Source: Angiostrongylus vasorum
Taxonomy: Eukaryota; Nematoda; Chromadorea; Rhabditida; Metastrongylidae
Direction of reading: 5' to 3'
Assembly: GCA_018806985.1 (NCBI GenBank)
Contig: JADANN010000309.1
Location: 1,054,001-1,118,000, forward strand
DNA: 64,000 nucleotides
Under the pieces are notes generated by a model. That model saw only the letters and a program-made list of their open reading frames with translations, ran no database searches and was not told the origin of the DNA. Shown here one piece after another: positions 11,696 through 24,936 of this stretch; within the stretch, counting starts at the first letter, position 1; each line of letters begins with the position of its first letter. The translations under genes were made by a program, and so were the position numbers.

Positions 11696-13374
11696 TGTCC
11701 CATCCATTGTATTAACTTACCTTTATTACCCGTTGTTTTTTTAATTTTGTTATTATTAGTAAATTAAATTTGGATTGTGCCCATCCATGAACTTCCAACT
11801 CGGGAATTGATCGTCGCTAGTGCTAGCCGTATAATTTTAGGCTTCCGTCTCATTAAAGCATTTGTGCATCTGGGTGGGGATTCACGAATTGCGAACCGAG
11901 AGCACGCTGCCCTTATGGCACTCTATACTGCCGCTATATTTCTGCTTCATGTTGTCTCTAATGGCACCTGATATCCTGAGGAGGTAACCTCACTCGATAA
12001 CGGAACGGATTTATGCCAAAAAATTACTTCTTATTAAATGTCACACCTCTCTGGATGGCTTTCAGCACAACACGAGGATACTAATAATCAAAAGAAACAA
12101 TACTTAGGAAGCCAGAACTCGTTCTTTCAATTTTTAGCTTCCACATTCTTTACGTCACTTGCATTCTTAGGTTAAGGCATTGAACTACTGAAAAGGCTTT
12201 GGTCTGCTTCATCATTCCTTGTAATCAGCTAATGAGAGCGGTAGTTCTAGCGACGTTTAGACTTCCATATCATTGAAGTGAAACAAACAGAGTTTGAGTA
12301 GTTGTAATCGAGTTGGGAATATCTTACGATCACTGCTTTTTAATTAGTTAACGTGACACATTATATTCCAGCTTGCCTGCCGAATATATTTATAACATAC
12401 GGTGCAGGAGCGCCCGAGGAAGACAGCGTCCCATTTCAGCTGCAGCTAATCGTCTTCGTTCTCGGAGAGAACCTACCATTTGCTAGTCACCCGCTGAGCG
12501 TTGCTCTTGGCATGTCAGATGCCCTGACTCGCCAACTACACTAATGCAATTAGCACGAAGCTACAAGCACAGCAGGTGAGGAGAGCGAAACGGGCTGCAG
12601 GGAAACTCAGTGCTGGTAATGTGAAGATTCAATTTATGAATTCAGCTGTTGTTTAATAGGGATAAAAAACCCCCGAGTTGTTCAATATTCTATTTTCAAA
12701 CGAGCGTTCAATAAATGTTTTGAAATGTCAAATATTCGAGAATTTTGTGCTGTCGTATATGAAACCTCTTTCGTTTCATAATTTCCAGTATCGGCGAACA
12801 CCACAACAGATTTCACAGGAGGAATGCTTTCATTGACAAGCGTTCATCCAGGCGCAAAATCTCGAAGGAATGGATGCTCGACGCTAACGATGAATCCTCA
12901 TTTCGGTCCAGAAATCGGAAATCGATGTTTTTCGAAATCCAGCTTGTCTACGGGACACCTGTGCCGATCGTTTGTTGCGCTCAATGGCGTGTGAAATTCC
13001 TAATGGCTGGGTTCAGTGACTGGGGCCGTGGAACAACGCACCTCGATGGTGTGAACCATTTCGTTTGGGGACCTCAACTGGTGAACACTAGACTTCGATT
13101 AGTTTCACCTTAGGACGACACTTTATCTTTATATGTCATGATTTATCATTTCTCGAGATGTGCTTGGATAAGTAAGACGAAGAAAGCGGTCGCATTCATG
13201 GAAGAAAGTTGTATGTTCTGACGTAGATGGGACCCTAAAATGTCATGCACCTAGAGATTATGATTCCCATTGAAGGTTTCTATGGTGAAACAAGAATGAA
13301 TGAATGCCTGTGGAAACGAGTGGCTCAGTACTTTTTACATAACTGAAAAATGTGACCACTATGTAGTCGCTTTT

Positions 13375-13690
13375 ATTCACTGCCTATTCTTTTTTCATGG
13401 CAAGGTATGGTGGTATAGCTTGGTGTAGCTGGTGGTACATGGTATAGCTTCAGCTTAACAGAGTTAAATGCCTATTTGTGCTCCACAGATCAAACCCGTT
13501 GACGATACCTGGTAGCACCTGTAGGTTAAAACACGGCTGAGAGAAAGGCGAAACGAAAGACCCGCATGGTGTAGTGGTGCGCGTTAACTCCCGGAAGCTG
13601 TAATATCGTGTTCAGAAACCTGCGGTCCAAAGTTTCGCAAATATCTCAACATCATTTGCGGTTATGTGACCACTGTTGATCTATGAGTGA
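13375..13690 (+). mobile_element. Family C copy
   Basis: Family C is about 330 bp: head CAGCTTAACTGGGTTCAATG, core GAGAGACAGGCGAAACGAAG then tRNA-like GCATGGTGTGGTGGTGAACG and GCGTTCGTTCCCC, TTTTGCAAATATCTCAGC, and a terminal module with CCCTGCCATC and AGAGTAGGCAGTAAA. Here an inverted terminal module (13378-13415) precedes head and core. Confidence 0.65.
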
Positions 13691-14805
13691 GAGAACTGGT
13701 AAAGAATAATTCTGAGTATGAAGAGAGGCTTGAAATAATCAGGATCTTCAAGACCTTCACAAATAATATTCAGTTGACCAAAACAAGTCATGGAATTTTT
13801 GGTCTGTGTTGCATGAATTCTAAGCTGGAGTACTCGGTGATGATGTGGGTTGAAACTGAGCAAATACCGTAATGGCAGTTGTTACTGTACTAAAGACGGC
13901 AGTAAATATAGATTTATCTTTAGATTCACAGAACATTTAGAGCTTGTGAATGAGTGTCGCATCTCGACTACCGAAAATTTTGAGCTACCCTAATTTCAGG
14001 TTGGTAGGAGTGGCACCATGACTCTGGGCGACTTCGTTATGGACTTGTGCCCTCTTCGTGTTGGATGCCATTGAATTCTGCTTTCCTATTTTGTGAAACA
14101 GTTGTTGAACTGTGAAGAGCTTTCGACTTAAAAAGAACTACTGAAGTATTTGTTTGGCCAGGTTTCAAGTGATTCATTTCCGTTCTCACGTAGAAGATTG
14201 CTCATTTTTGATGTATTGGTTGTCAACCGAATGCACGATGACGTAACCTTCCATCCGACAACTAGCAACTTCAAGGTCGTCACAAGCATATCACTCACAG
14301 CCAAACACTTCCTCACAAGCAAACATCACTAGCATACTCGAATAACCTCTTCTTTATCTACATAAATATATCGTTTCATAGCGTTTCGTTAGCTCATGAT
14401 CCATTTAGGTTGTCGTGAAGAGTGTTTTATTGTAATGGCACGTATTTAGAAATTGGACAGACCAACACCAGCACTGGCACTAGTAAAGTCTACAGTCGTA
14501 GCTGCCGAGTGTCAGAGTTGCTATTTTTTTTCTGAAAAGCAAGCACTCAGCTGAGGCCACTAGGGGGCTATTGATCTATCAGGTTTCTGCTCTTTTATGC
14601 TAGCCATATTCGTTGCATTTCGGCATCCATTAGTGTCAAGTTGCTAAGATAAACGAGAGTTATTGTTAATCTCGCGCTAATCTGCAGGTACAGTATATCT
14701 TTTTAACGCGCAACAATACCTCATTATGGGATTAAGAGCTGCGAGACCCATTCACTGACAAATTCGACCTGTTCACTTAGGTAATTGAGCGTATAAGCTG
14801 GAGAT

Positions 14806-15037
14806 CTAAGATGATTCAGGCAAAAGATCTGAAAACTGTTGTGGTGAAGGAAAACCAAGCATATCCAAATACTTTTCGTATGCTAAACGTTTATACAATG
14901 ACTGATTGAATCGAGTAGTGCTTTCTTGCGATCCGGCGTTGACGTTGGATTCATGATGTACTCGAACTGTTCGACTAAACACAAACCACTGTGTGTGCGT
15001 GTGACGACATCGGGCCAGCCAAGAGGCCATTTCAGCA
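14806..15037 (-). CDS. Terminal exon of an unrecognised gene
   Basis: Acceptor TTTATCACAACAG, then 76 codons to TAG: AEMASWLARCRHTHTQWFVF, SRTVRVHHESNVNAGSQEST, ... KRLAYEKYLDMLGFPSPQQF. The composition is protein-like. The 15460-15590 segment on the same strand may be an upstream exon. Confidence 0.5.
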
Positions 15038-15444
15038 CTGTTGTGATAAACATCGTTTAGTGGAATACGGTAGGATTGAGTGAGATAATAGTTACCTTTC
15101 ATACGCATTTGAAACTAATTGCAGCTTGCGGTCGTCGTTAGAAAACCATCGCTGCTATAGTGAAAGAAGATAAATGGCTAGGGAGCCAGCAACGACGCCG
15201 CGATGAGAAAGGTGTAATGCTGACTACAGGCTGGCCGTTCGTCCTTATGCGGGTCCTACGGAGAAAGGCGAGTTTCGGCGAATTCGAAGCGACTCGCTGT
15301 TGGGGAGGATCTGCACTATTCTCGGTTCACACTGGTGTCAGCATTGGTAGTGCTTGATAAGTTATGGTCCATTCCCGCTTTTTTATTCCAAACTCTATGG
15401 TTTGATCCTTCTTCTAACACTAACCAAAATTACACACAGGAATT

Positions 15445-15590
15445 TTACTAGCACTAAGACGGTGTTGAGAATCAGACGGCCAGGTGATGGCGGATCGCTC
15501 GGCGATGTGTTGAGTGCCATAGCACACGTTTCTACGGCGAACGCTTGTTCTCGCTCCAACAGGTTATTGCCCTCAGTGTTGTGACAACCA
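15445..15590 (-). CDS. Possible exon upstream of 14806-15037
   Basis: Open minus frame encoding NTEGNNLLEREQAFAVETCA, MALNTSPSDPPSPGRLILNT. Ser/Pro-rich and protein-like. A weak donor, CTA|GTAAAA, follows. The 5' boundary is not resolved. Confidence 0.33.
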
Positions 15591-16204
15591 ATAAAATTCC
15601 GTTTTTCTTTTCAAATTGTATTCTATGCGCCAGTTGTTATTGTGGGACGTTTTGGCCATTGTAAACAGGGCCGATATGTTATTATAGTGGTGCTAAAATC
15701 CAATTTTCTTTGCAGTTTTCGTTGTTTCTATTAGCCTCTACAAGTTCGTTAGCAGTGCTATACTTTCCTTCAGGACCTAAATTCATAGTTTTTTAGAATC
15801 CATCCTGGGTAAAAAACAGTAGGGCATGGATAAAAGGTTTCGACTGTGCCTAGAGCGTTCTTGACAACAAGCAGTCAGAGAAAGCAAATCATTGACTAAT
15901 CAGAAATCTCAGTAGAGTCATCTTTTCGAATTTAGCCTATCAAAGTCATTCATAGATCTTTAGTGCATATTCTTGAAAGTGAGTGAGAAAAATCATACGA
16001 ATTCGTCTGCAGAAGTTCTCCATTCGCGTCGTGAGCGATTTCAGGTATGAGTGACGAGTCTAGTTGTCCACTTCAGGGTTGCTGCTGTCCATTTTTCTTG
16101 AACTTCTAAAATGAAATGAGGCTTGCTCCACTGATTTTATTCTTTGCCACTTTTTCAACAGAAGAGAGTGACTAGGTTGTTTTTTGACCGCATCGTTCGA
16201 ATTA

Positions 16205-16535
16205 CCGTCGCTTCACTCTTGAGGCATTTTGGATAAATTCCAAAAATCCAAGGATGAATCGGAAAGACGAGTGCCTCACTATAACACGTGGTCTGGCTCC
16301 TTATTTCAAAATGGTTTTTTTATCTTGGTGGGTCTCGCTCGCCATCCCACACGAACAACATACGGGCAACATACGGGCACTCGTAAGAGCACGGCTCTGA
16401 GGAAGGCGAAATCGCCGAAACGTCAGCCATCGACCAACAACACGAACAACAACGACAAACGTCAACGAAGACCTATACCAACCTCGCATCAGCTCAACAA
16501 GATCAGTTTATAAGATCATGTAGATAAAATGCGTC
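16205..16535 (+). mobile_element. Penelope-like 3' fragment with intact ribozyme-like motif
   Basis: Matches the end of the endonuclease region of copy 1 (from GAGGCATTTTGGATAAATTC) and the downstream tail, including the best hammerhead-like core of this family (16393-16428). Confidence 0.8.
16393..16428 (+). ncRNA. Hammerhead-ribozyme-like motif, best-preserved copy
   Basis: Stem I GGCT/AGCC, CTGAGGA (fits CUGANGA), stem II GGCG/CGCC with loop AAAT, GAAA, and ACGTC giving a minimal stem III and UC cleavage site. ACGT is self-complementary, so stem III would form best between two copies, as in dimeric type-I hammerheads reported from Penelope-like elements. Confidence 0.65.
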
Positions 16536-17049
16536 TCTTCATAACTATATTTCTTATCACCTCTCTATTTTTCTTGACTCAGTGACCTCCACTCAAAAAA
16601 TCTCGCAGACTACAGCTGATTTATCGGAGGATTGCACACATTCACAGGAACTCAGAAAAACGCCAGTTTTTGCTTGCTTTTTAAATCCAGGTCTTCTTTC
16701 CGCCTTTGGGGATTTCATGCGTTGCGCTACGGGAATGCTTGTACGAATTTTTTATTCATTGTCCTTTGTTCTCGACGCGCTATACTAGCGAAGCGGCTTT
16801 TTAAACAAAGGAATGATATCGGTGGAAATGGAAAACAGGAAAGAGACACAAAAGTACATTTAAACATCATATAAAAATCATGTGGAAAGCTGAGAACACC
16901 ATGATTAGATAATGGACGAGTTTTTCTTTTCTCTTTTCAAAGCGCAGAACAGTTGGATCACGCATAAGAGGTGTCCAGTAATGTAGTCACATGCACAGAA
17001 AAGCATAGTAGATAGGCAGAAGTTAGATGGACACGAAAAATATACGAGG

Positions 17050-17215
17050 AAGCCGAGTAGTAGCACGATAACCTCAAGAAACAGGTGCGCCCACGCATTT
17101 TGATGGGGATCACGGCCCGTACATCTTCATCTTAAAGCGCATTCCAATCACGTGATACCCGATTCCATGGACCTGCCACACGAAATTGGCCGCGGTCGTG
17201 AAAGGCTTCATAATC
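17050..17215 (-). other. Possible conserved segment next to a Penelope-like fragment
   Basis: Minus frame reads IMKPFTTAANFVWQVHGIGY, HVIGMRFKMKMYGP then stop. It is protein-like and stops just beside the element at 17218. It may be the end of another transposon rather than a host exon. Confidence 0.25.
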
Positions 17216-17217
17216 CG

Positions 17218-17490
17218 AGGCAGACATCTATTTAAAAGTTCGATCTTCATTAATACTTTAGCCCTTTTTTTTCCACCGAATAATTAAAGTATTCTAATAT
17301 AAAATACGTCCAGGCTCCGAGGAAGGCGAAGTTGCCGAAACGTCGGCCGTCGACCAACAACACCAACAACAACGACAACAACAACGGAGACCTATACCAA
17401 CATCGCATCAGCTAAAGATCAGTTTATAATACCATATAAATAAATATATCAACTATCTATGCCGAGGTTTAGAGAAAGTCGGTCTTTTGT
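17218..17490 (+). mobile_element. Penelope-like 3'-end fragment
   Basis: Matches copy 1 from its ATCTATTTAAAA segment through the ribozyme-like motif and the tail ending in CGAGGTTTAGAGAAAGTCGG. No coding part. Confidence 0.8.
17313..17348 (+). ncRNA. Hammerhead-like motif, core base changed
   Basis: GGCT, CCGAGGA (U4 changed to C), stem GGCG/TGCC, GAAACGTC, GGCC. The core substitution predicts loss of activity. Confidence 0.5.
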
Positions 17491-17689
17491 GGTTGTAATT
17501 CACATCATACCTTGCCGTGAAAAAACCATACTAGGCAGAAAATAAAAAGGTTAATCGGGAGCGTTATTTCTCCCTCTTCCTTCTGGTTTGAAAAAATATT
17601 GATTCGCTACATGCTAGCAAACATAAAACAGACTGCTGCAGGATCCATTTCCGCCAAAAATCCAATCGTATTTAATGTCGGCAGTAGAT

Positions 17690-17905
17690 CAACATTTGTT
17701 GCGCGGAAGAGGGCAGCGTCGACAGAGGTTCTTCATTAGAGCGGTGTTCCAGTTCATTGGATTCGACTCGATGCGACAACCAACAGCACATCGCGAGCAC
17801 GAGCATCTGTGGATCGCCGAATCGGATCAACCAGGCTCTGAAGAAGAACACGTCGAAACGTTAACCGAATAAATCGTTCTTTCAACCCCCGTGCTTGCTT
17901 AATAA
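17690..17905 (+). mobile_element. Family E element copy
   Basis: Same layout as 8600-8790: ATTCGACTCGATGCGACAAC, CATCTGTGGATCGCCGAATC, ribozyme-like core at 17834-17866, GAATAAA, then TTTCAACCCCCGTG. Confidence 0.55.
17834..17866 (+). ncRNA. Hammerhead-like motif (family E)
   Basis: GGCT, CTGAAGA, short stem, GAAACGTT, AACC. Stem I has one mismatch. Confidence 0.5.
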
Positions 17906-18250
17906 ACGAAGAGTGTTCAGCGAGTTAAGTTATTGTGTCCTCTTGACCTGTTCTCGATGAGTTGATGCATGGTTCTTAACATAACATTCAGTCTACAATA
18001 ATCATTCTGGAGGATTTCCTTCAAACCTTCTTGGCTTGGTTTACCCGCATTGGAAATCTTCTTCTAGGATCAGGTGATAGTATCAACTAGAAGCACCGTC
18101 TGAACAACACTAGTGAGCGAAGGCACTTTTCCAAAGACGATACAGCGGAAAAAACAAAGCATGTTGTGTCCTTACATTGCCGATAACTGCACGTGCAATC
18201 TATACTGGATGACTTAGAATTTGGAAATGCAACAGCCAAAGATATTGAGC

Positions 18251-18646
18251 GGGTAGCACAATGGTAGCGATGTCCGTCATAACGAACATGGTGCTAGTTC
18301 GATTCCGCTCCCGGCTAACCAAGTCTCTCATCCCCCGGAGTCGGGAAGTTGGTACCGGACTTGTCTGGGAAAAAAAGTCACCCTCTGCAATCCAGTTGGG
18401 AATGCTGCAGCCCGGCTATATCAGGACTCCAGGGAGAATCGACTCGACCAGCATTACATAACATTAAAGGTGAAATGGAAATCCTTAAACAGCAACCGAA
18501 GCCAAACGTAAAAGTTGGAAGATCTTCGTGGACAATGGATGCGAGGAAATAAATCGAACCTGAGAAGTGCTGGGATCCGCACAGCAGACGTGAAGACGGA
18601 TCAAATAAAATAATATAAAATAAAACAAAATAAAACATAAGTAAGT
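18251..18646 (+). mobile_element. SINE-B copy with 13-bp target duplication
   Basis: Flanked by AAAGATATTGAGC at 18238-18250 and 18647-18659, both perfect. Complete from tRNA-like head to A-rich tail. Confidence 0.9.
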
Positions 18647-20001
18647 AAAGATATTGAGCAACATTTATCACCCGAATGATAGCTATCAATCGCAGAACAA
18701 TTCGATCGAATAGAATTTACAGACAAGCATGATAACTGACAAAGTGGCAGCAACAAAGCATTCTACAGCAATGTTTCGATTAGAGAACATTCGAACACAA
18801 GTGAACGAGTGATGGGGTGGCAGAATATTTCTGGCTGTATACAAGGATCAACAATAGGTGAGAGACCAGAGTTTCTAATGCAAGCACCGCAAGGTGATAC
18901 AGTCTGCAGAAGCGACTCCTCGGCTACAGATCATGAATTCCTTGTCTGCCTTTTAGGAGGACGGAAGCTGTTGCATGACGAGACTTCTTCGATGGGCATA
19001 TTTAAAAGAACAAACGACTATAATCGCTATAACAACAACTCTGTTGATTTTCTATATATTAAAGATACATTAATTTAGCAATACACGATGAACTTCATTC
19101 ATTTTCAAATTGCATTTGCTTTCAATGAAATTCATATCTGGAAAGAAAGAACCTTAAGGCACCATTCCCTCTTAGGCTTTCAGAGACCGGTTTCATTGGT
19201 ACTCTTATTGTGGATGCAGCTAATACAGGAGAGAGATAGGAATGAGGGAGAAGCGAACAAGTATAAGCAGGAAGAAGAAGTGAAAGAAGTGAAGAAGATC
19301 AACAATAGTGGCAAGACCTGGCGCAGCTGTTGGCCATGAATTCCGACGAGTAGCTGCACACTCGTGAATTTTGTCCTATCCACACTCCACACCACGCTAA
19401 CCGATCACCGCACGTTGAAGTCTGGAAGTGGCGATGATTAGACCACTACCCGGTTCCAGCGAAGCCAGTTGTCGTTCGGTAATTAATAAGGAACCTCATA
19501 AGCACTAGAATACTTTCGGAGCAGTTCATTCACGATTAAGATACTGTTGTTCTTTTGTTGAGAAACTTATGGAAAGAAAATGAGAACGAAGAGAGAGGGA
19601 GAATGGCTTCTCCTCAAGTAGAACTTCGAAAAGTCCACCTTATTCCGTCACAGCTAAACTCTCTTCTATCCTTTGGCCGCTACGGTTCAAAAAATTCTAA
19701 CATTATCATCTCACCTTCTTTGCATGTTTGTTTCTCCTTCCCACTTAAACAACTATAAGAATACACTTTTTAAGTTGAAACTTTTGTCCCATTGATTACA
19801 TAATTGAAGTAAGTGATGGCGGATGTGAATTCCACAAAGCATAAGGGCAAAAAAAATCTAGTGTTGTTCGATCGGTTAAGGATGCAACATTCGACTACAT
19901 CATTGCACTGTAGAACTGATCCAATGTACGTTTGCTTTGTATTTGCAAAAACTTGTAGGAGCTACTTGATATTCAATGTTTTTTTTTCCGTCCGTAGATG
20001 T

Positions 20002-20135
20002 TTGGTGCCAATTTTCAGACTGTGAAGACATGGAGGGCTTGGTCTACCTGGATTAGATAGAACCAGCGATACCATACTTATTACAGTGCACCTCTAACCA
20101 CTGAACTACACGTGCTCTGTGAATTCTATATGTGT
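20002..20135 (-). mobile_element. SINE-A, partial copy
   Basis: Head and first third only (TTGGTGCCAATTTTCAGAC to the tRNA-like end at 20130). Confidence 0.55.
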
Positions 20136-20649
20136 TCAGAAATAATGCTAAGAAAATCGGTGTCATAAAGTTGTCGTGTTCAAAAGAAATGATACACTCC
20201 ATGTATCTAAAAGAGATGACTATGTACTTTTGGAACATTACCACAATCTTATAAGGCTTTCGGAAATAAATGTCCGATTTCAACCTGTGTTTTCAAAGTG
20301 GCAATTCTCTGGTTCGAATAAACCTTATAAACCGAAGTACAAGATGTCAGAACCTACACAGTTTTTCCAACAGGAAACAAGTCTGTTATACCTGTCGTAT
20401 GAAATTCTAAACATCTGGAAGATCAGGTCGTTGAAAGTAGTTACCTCGGCTTGGCTTCTGGAGCATTTTCTCAGAAAGTTGTCGAAATGCTTGGAAAAGT
20501 GGTAGTCACTAGGGAAAGAAGTCCGAAGATTATTGTAGATGAGGGGGAGCATTGTAGTCCAGTTCGACCAACTTCTACAGTGTTAGTAGTGCAAGGTGTA
20601 GTAGCGCATTAACGTAGAGAAGATTTGATCGCTTCATTTTGACCAGTTC

Positions 20650-20890
20650 TGGCAACAGTCGTTGAGGTTTCCGGTGCATTTGAACGTAACGCTAAACGCA
20701 TTTCTCCGCCATAATCGCATCATCCAGATTAAGGAGGCTGTGGTTGACCCAACCAATGGGCTACGACCAAACGGTCGACATGATATTTTTCGTGGAATTT
20801 CGGCTTTGGTAAATGCAGCGGAGCTTCATCGCAGTTCAACATATAGAAAGAATCATTGTCGGCTGTCGTATAGGACCCATTTCTGACCTT
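20650..20890. other. Open region beside the 3' end of the RTE LINE
   Basis: The plus strand has a 74-codon frame (SLRFPVHLNVTLNAFLRHNR, IIQIKEAVVDPTNGLRPNGR) with CAACAG before it and a G|GTAAAT after. The minus strand is also open. It could be an exon, or part of the LINE 3' region. Confidence 0.25.
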
Positions 20891-20959
20891 GCGTCAGAGC
20901 GAAGGTGCACAGGAGTTTTGCCAACACAGATAATAGCACAGCATTAGAAAGAACTACTG

Positions 20960-23900
20960 CTGAAACATCACCTATCACTTGTCGTTAGGTTAATCATCGA
21001 GTGACTCCATCCAGTGCCAGTAAATCTTCCATTTTTTCTCTTTCGCGAACAAGAGTAGGCCAGTAGGTTCTTGTTGCTTAAGGGACTCGTTGAGAATTGA
21101 GAATCATACCTTTCTTCTAGGGTTTTCGCGAAGAACTTTGAATACCCAGTAAGTGGTCCTTTCTGCAGTACGTTTGACATCCCGAGGAATCCAGTCACTA
21201 ACGGCTGTTGTCCAGTGGCTGTCGTTAGCACGCACTACGTGTTTGGCCCACCTTCGACTGTTTGGCGTACAAAACGGTATTTTTTGATTTTTGATCGTTG
21301 ACGCAGGTCGGAGCTTCGCATCACATCCCTTACTTGTGTGAAACGGGATACTCCTAGCATCGTCCTTTCGACTGCGCGTTCGACAACGCTGAGCGATCTT
21401 TCATCCTGCTTACGTAGTGACCAGGTTTCTGACGCATACGTTAGGGTAGGAGGTACCGTTGAGTCGAAAAGGTGGGTAGGGGAGTCGGGTGTTCCCTGTC
21501 CTCTTCAGTACATCCTCGATGCTCTTGAAACCTCCCCAAGCCGCTCGTTTCCGTCTGCTCAGCTCTGGAGCTAAGTCATTCATCATATTGATTTCCCGAC
21601 CTAGATAGACATAACTAGAGCATTCGGAGATATTCGTTCCGTTGAGCGTGAATGGGGCATACGAAACCAATCCGTTCCTCATGAACATCATTTTTTGTGA
21701 GATTTAGGCGAAGACCAATCTTTCCACAGGCTTTATCAATGCCGCCAAACATTTGTTCTGCTCGGCTGATGTTTGATGTTATCAGAACGATTCATCAGCA
21801 AAGCGAAGATGGTGTAATTGCCGACTATCGATTCTCACTCGCATGTTGCCCCCGTCCTAGCGTTCTTGTAACGTTCTCGAGAGTGGTGGTAAATAATTTT
21901 AGCGAGATGGTATCGCCTTGCCTAACCCCTCTTCTAACGTCAATGTTAGTACCGTTTTAAAATGGTGATATCTTGGTTACGAAGTTTTTACACAGCTCAT
22001 GAAGAATCTTTATTTACTGAGTAGGGAATCCCTGGCTATCCAGCGATTGCACGACTGCTTGTAACCTACCTAAGCTAAAAGCCTTTTCTGAATTGAAGAA
22101 TATGAGACAGAGAGGTCTCTCGTAGTCTCGCAATACTTCATTGCATCTTGTTATCGTGTGCATGTGGTCCATCGTACTAAAATCTTTTTCGAAACCTTGC
22201 TTGCGCACATGGCTGTCCTTCGTCCAATGTTCTCTCAATTATGTTTAAGATGACTCGAGTGAAAAGTATGTAGACGACAGATAGTAAGCAAACTGGGCGA
22301 TAGTTGCCAATACGGTGGACGTTACCCTTCTTGAACAACAGCACGGTCTTGTTGGACTTTCACTGAGTAGGAACCTTGCATTCACACAGGTAACATGTGA
22401 AGATCCGAACCAGTGTGATTACGAGGACTGGCGGAAGGTTCTTTAGATGTCCAGGTACTATTCTGTCTGAACCTTATGTTTTTTCGATTTTTCGCCGACG
22501 AGTTTAGCAAGTCGGATTTCGGAAGGGAGAGCCGGTGGGACGGCATATACGCCCTCCATTACTTCATACGAAGTCAGGAAAACGTGACTATTGAAGAGGT
22601 CCGAGTACTAATCTCGAACAATTTTCTCCATATGGATTGGATAACACAGTGGTAGTGATGTCCGTCATCACGACCATGATGTTAGTTCGATTCCGCCTCG
22701 GGCTAACCAAGCCTTTCATCTTTCCGGGGTTGGGAAATCGGTACCGGACTTCTTTGGGAAAAAAAATCACTCCCTTCAATCCAACGCTCCACCCCGGCTA
22801 TCTCAAGACTCCAGGAGAATTGCTCGACCAGCATTCTACGATATTCAAGATGAAACGAAAATCATCAAGCAGCAACCGTAGCCACGCGTAAAAAACTTGG
22901 AAGACCTTCGTGGACGATGGATGCGAGGAAACGAATTGGATGTGAGGAGTGCTGAGATCCGCACAGTAGACGTGAAGACGGATCAAATAAAATAAAATGA
23001 AAATAAACAAATAGAAAAAATTTTCTCCATTGCTTTTCTGGAAGCTGTGACTGTTCAATCTGGGCGTCGGAGTGCAATCATCTTGGTTCCGTCGTTGACG
23101 AAGTTTCGGTGGGCTACGCGAATGCTTTTCCCAGCCTCCTGGAGGCAAACGTCTCTTGGTGACTTTCAAACTTTAAGGTTTAATGCGCTAACGTGAAGCT
23201 GTTTAGTGGGCCGATAGTATTACTCGTCGGTGTTAACAAGAACGGCATCTTCACAACAGCCGAATAATGAACTGAGTAAATCACAGTTTATGGTGGTTTT
23301 GGGGCTTCGTTTTTCGAATTTAGTAGCCTTGGCCTTTCCGCGAAAAAATGAAATCTTGCACGAAAGCGCCGATGGTCTGATCCCGTGAAGAATTCTGAGA
23401 AAAAAATGACATCGGTTAGGCAAAACCTTCGATTTACTATTACACGGTCCTTTTTCCTATTTCCTTAGACTACTCTCCACTGGGGAGACTCCTACGTCCA
23501 ACGTTGAGTGTGGGGCGTCTGGAATTGCGACTTAGCATGAATGCTCTTGGTCGACATGACAGACTCAGACAGCCGCTCACCTTGCTCGTTGCTTTTTCCA
23601 CTTTTTCTAATCCCAGCGTAGGCCACAATACAACGTTCTTCAGACGTTTTTTGGGTCTATAGTGCTAAAGTCTGCGATGATGATCTTAAAGAATATACGG
23701 TTTTCTCTGTAGAATTTCTCCAAGTCCATATACAACGCTTCGACTTCTTCTTCGTCATAGTTTGATGTCGGTGCGTTGACGACAAAGATTATCAAAACCA
23801 GTAATGGCCCATGTCTGTTCGATTGTAAACGTCTGATTCTTGTCTTAGTTGTTCGAATGAATCAATGTTTATGGCCAAAGTTGTGTTGAGAATAACACCG

Positions 23901-24340
23901 AGGGTCGCCTACCCCTCTACTGTCCCATGTTAACATTCATTCTCCGGTGTCATAGACGGCGTTAAAGAGCTGGTGAGTTCTTTTCATCCAGCCCGAAGAC
24001 ATCATACCATATACTTTTTTGTCTGCATGATCAGGTTTCGTACCGAGTACTCAGATCCAAATGTGCATGCATTGTAGGCAAAGACAGCCACTTTAGTCCT
24101 TTGCGATTTGAGTAACGTGGAACGGCCCTGAGATTTTCAGCAGCCTTTCCACGCTCGTCCTACCCAACGCTGCCGTATCGGGGGTTCTTTTGGGGTCAGC
24201 AGAATGAGGCCCCGTTTATTTTATTCTGCTTAGCTTTTTGATTCGCACGTATAGTTTGTTAAGCTCTGAACGTGGGGGGCTGGATAATACTCACGGGTAG
24301 CTTGCCAGGCTCTACCAGAGTAGATGGGTAGTTTATTTGT
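20960..24340 (-). mobile_element. RTE-type LINE, near full length, inactivated
   Basis: Read on the minus strand. The apurinic-type endonuclease part is at about 23950-23430 (FVVNAPTSNYDEEEVEALYM, FFKIIIADFST in place of DFNA), followed by the KFEKRSPKTTINCDL linker (23400-23220). RT blocks include KGFSTMDH-like sequence (about 22190) and HHLRFADE at about 21830-21790, where FADD has lost its second Asp. Then come SECSSYVYLGREINMMNDL (21640) and a 3' FAKTLEERYD block (21130). Frameshifts and stops are throughout. A SINE-B is nested at 22632-23019. Confidence 0.85.
22632..23019 (+). mobile_element. SINE-B nested in the RTE LINE
   Basis: Flanked by ATTTTCTCCAT at 22621-22631 and 23020-23030. 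Removing it restores the LINE frame around GMEKIV, dating this SINE after the LINE. Confidence 0.92.
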
Positions 24341-24936
24341 TGGAGGCGACTCCTAACCGCCTCCTCTATATTTCTCCATTACTCGACTGCAGGCTTTTAG
24401 CCGAATTGACTCTCGTAGAATACAATTAGCAGAAACGAAGACACACCCACGCACGCATACATGAGTACGTCTTCGTAGATAGAGAAGGTATATGCCAAAG
24501 TTGCACAGTAGGAACACGGAGTCCATTCCCTGAATCCAACTTCGTCTCAGGAAAGCATAAGGTCGCTTTTGGTTCACGAGTAACCACTATCTGCCACCTG
24601 TAGCCACAACATGCCGCCTCGCGACTAACCGGCATGAGATCTCTCTATCAGGGAGATCCGAGGCTGCTAAAACATATACAAAAAAAAGTGGAATTACGAA
24701 CAAAATATAAATTCCATAGTAACTTAACACAAGGAAAAAATTGGCACTAGATAATATTCTCTTAAAAGCCTTAATAGATAGACAAGCCTGGATTTCGAAG
24801 TGTCCAACTTCACCTGACCTCTCATCTTGCCAACTGCCGACTAACAAATGTCGTTTTTACCGACGAGACATTGAAACCCTAGTGGTTAAATTCGAGGCTG
24901 CTATGGCAAAAGAATCTCAGCTCGACTTTTCACTTT

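Noticed and set aside
18251..18320. tRNA gene
   Set aside because: The tRNA-like head has A and B boxes but no complete cloverleaf or acceptor stem; it is the 5' part of a SINE. The same applies to all SINE-A, SINE-B and family C heads.
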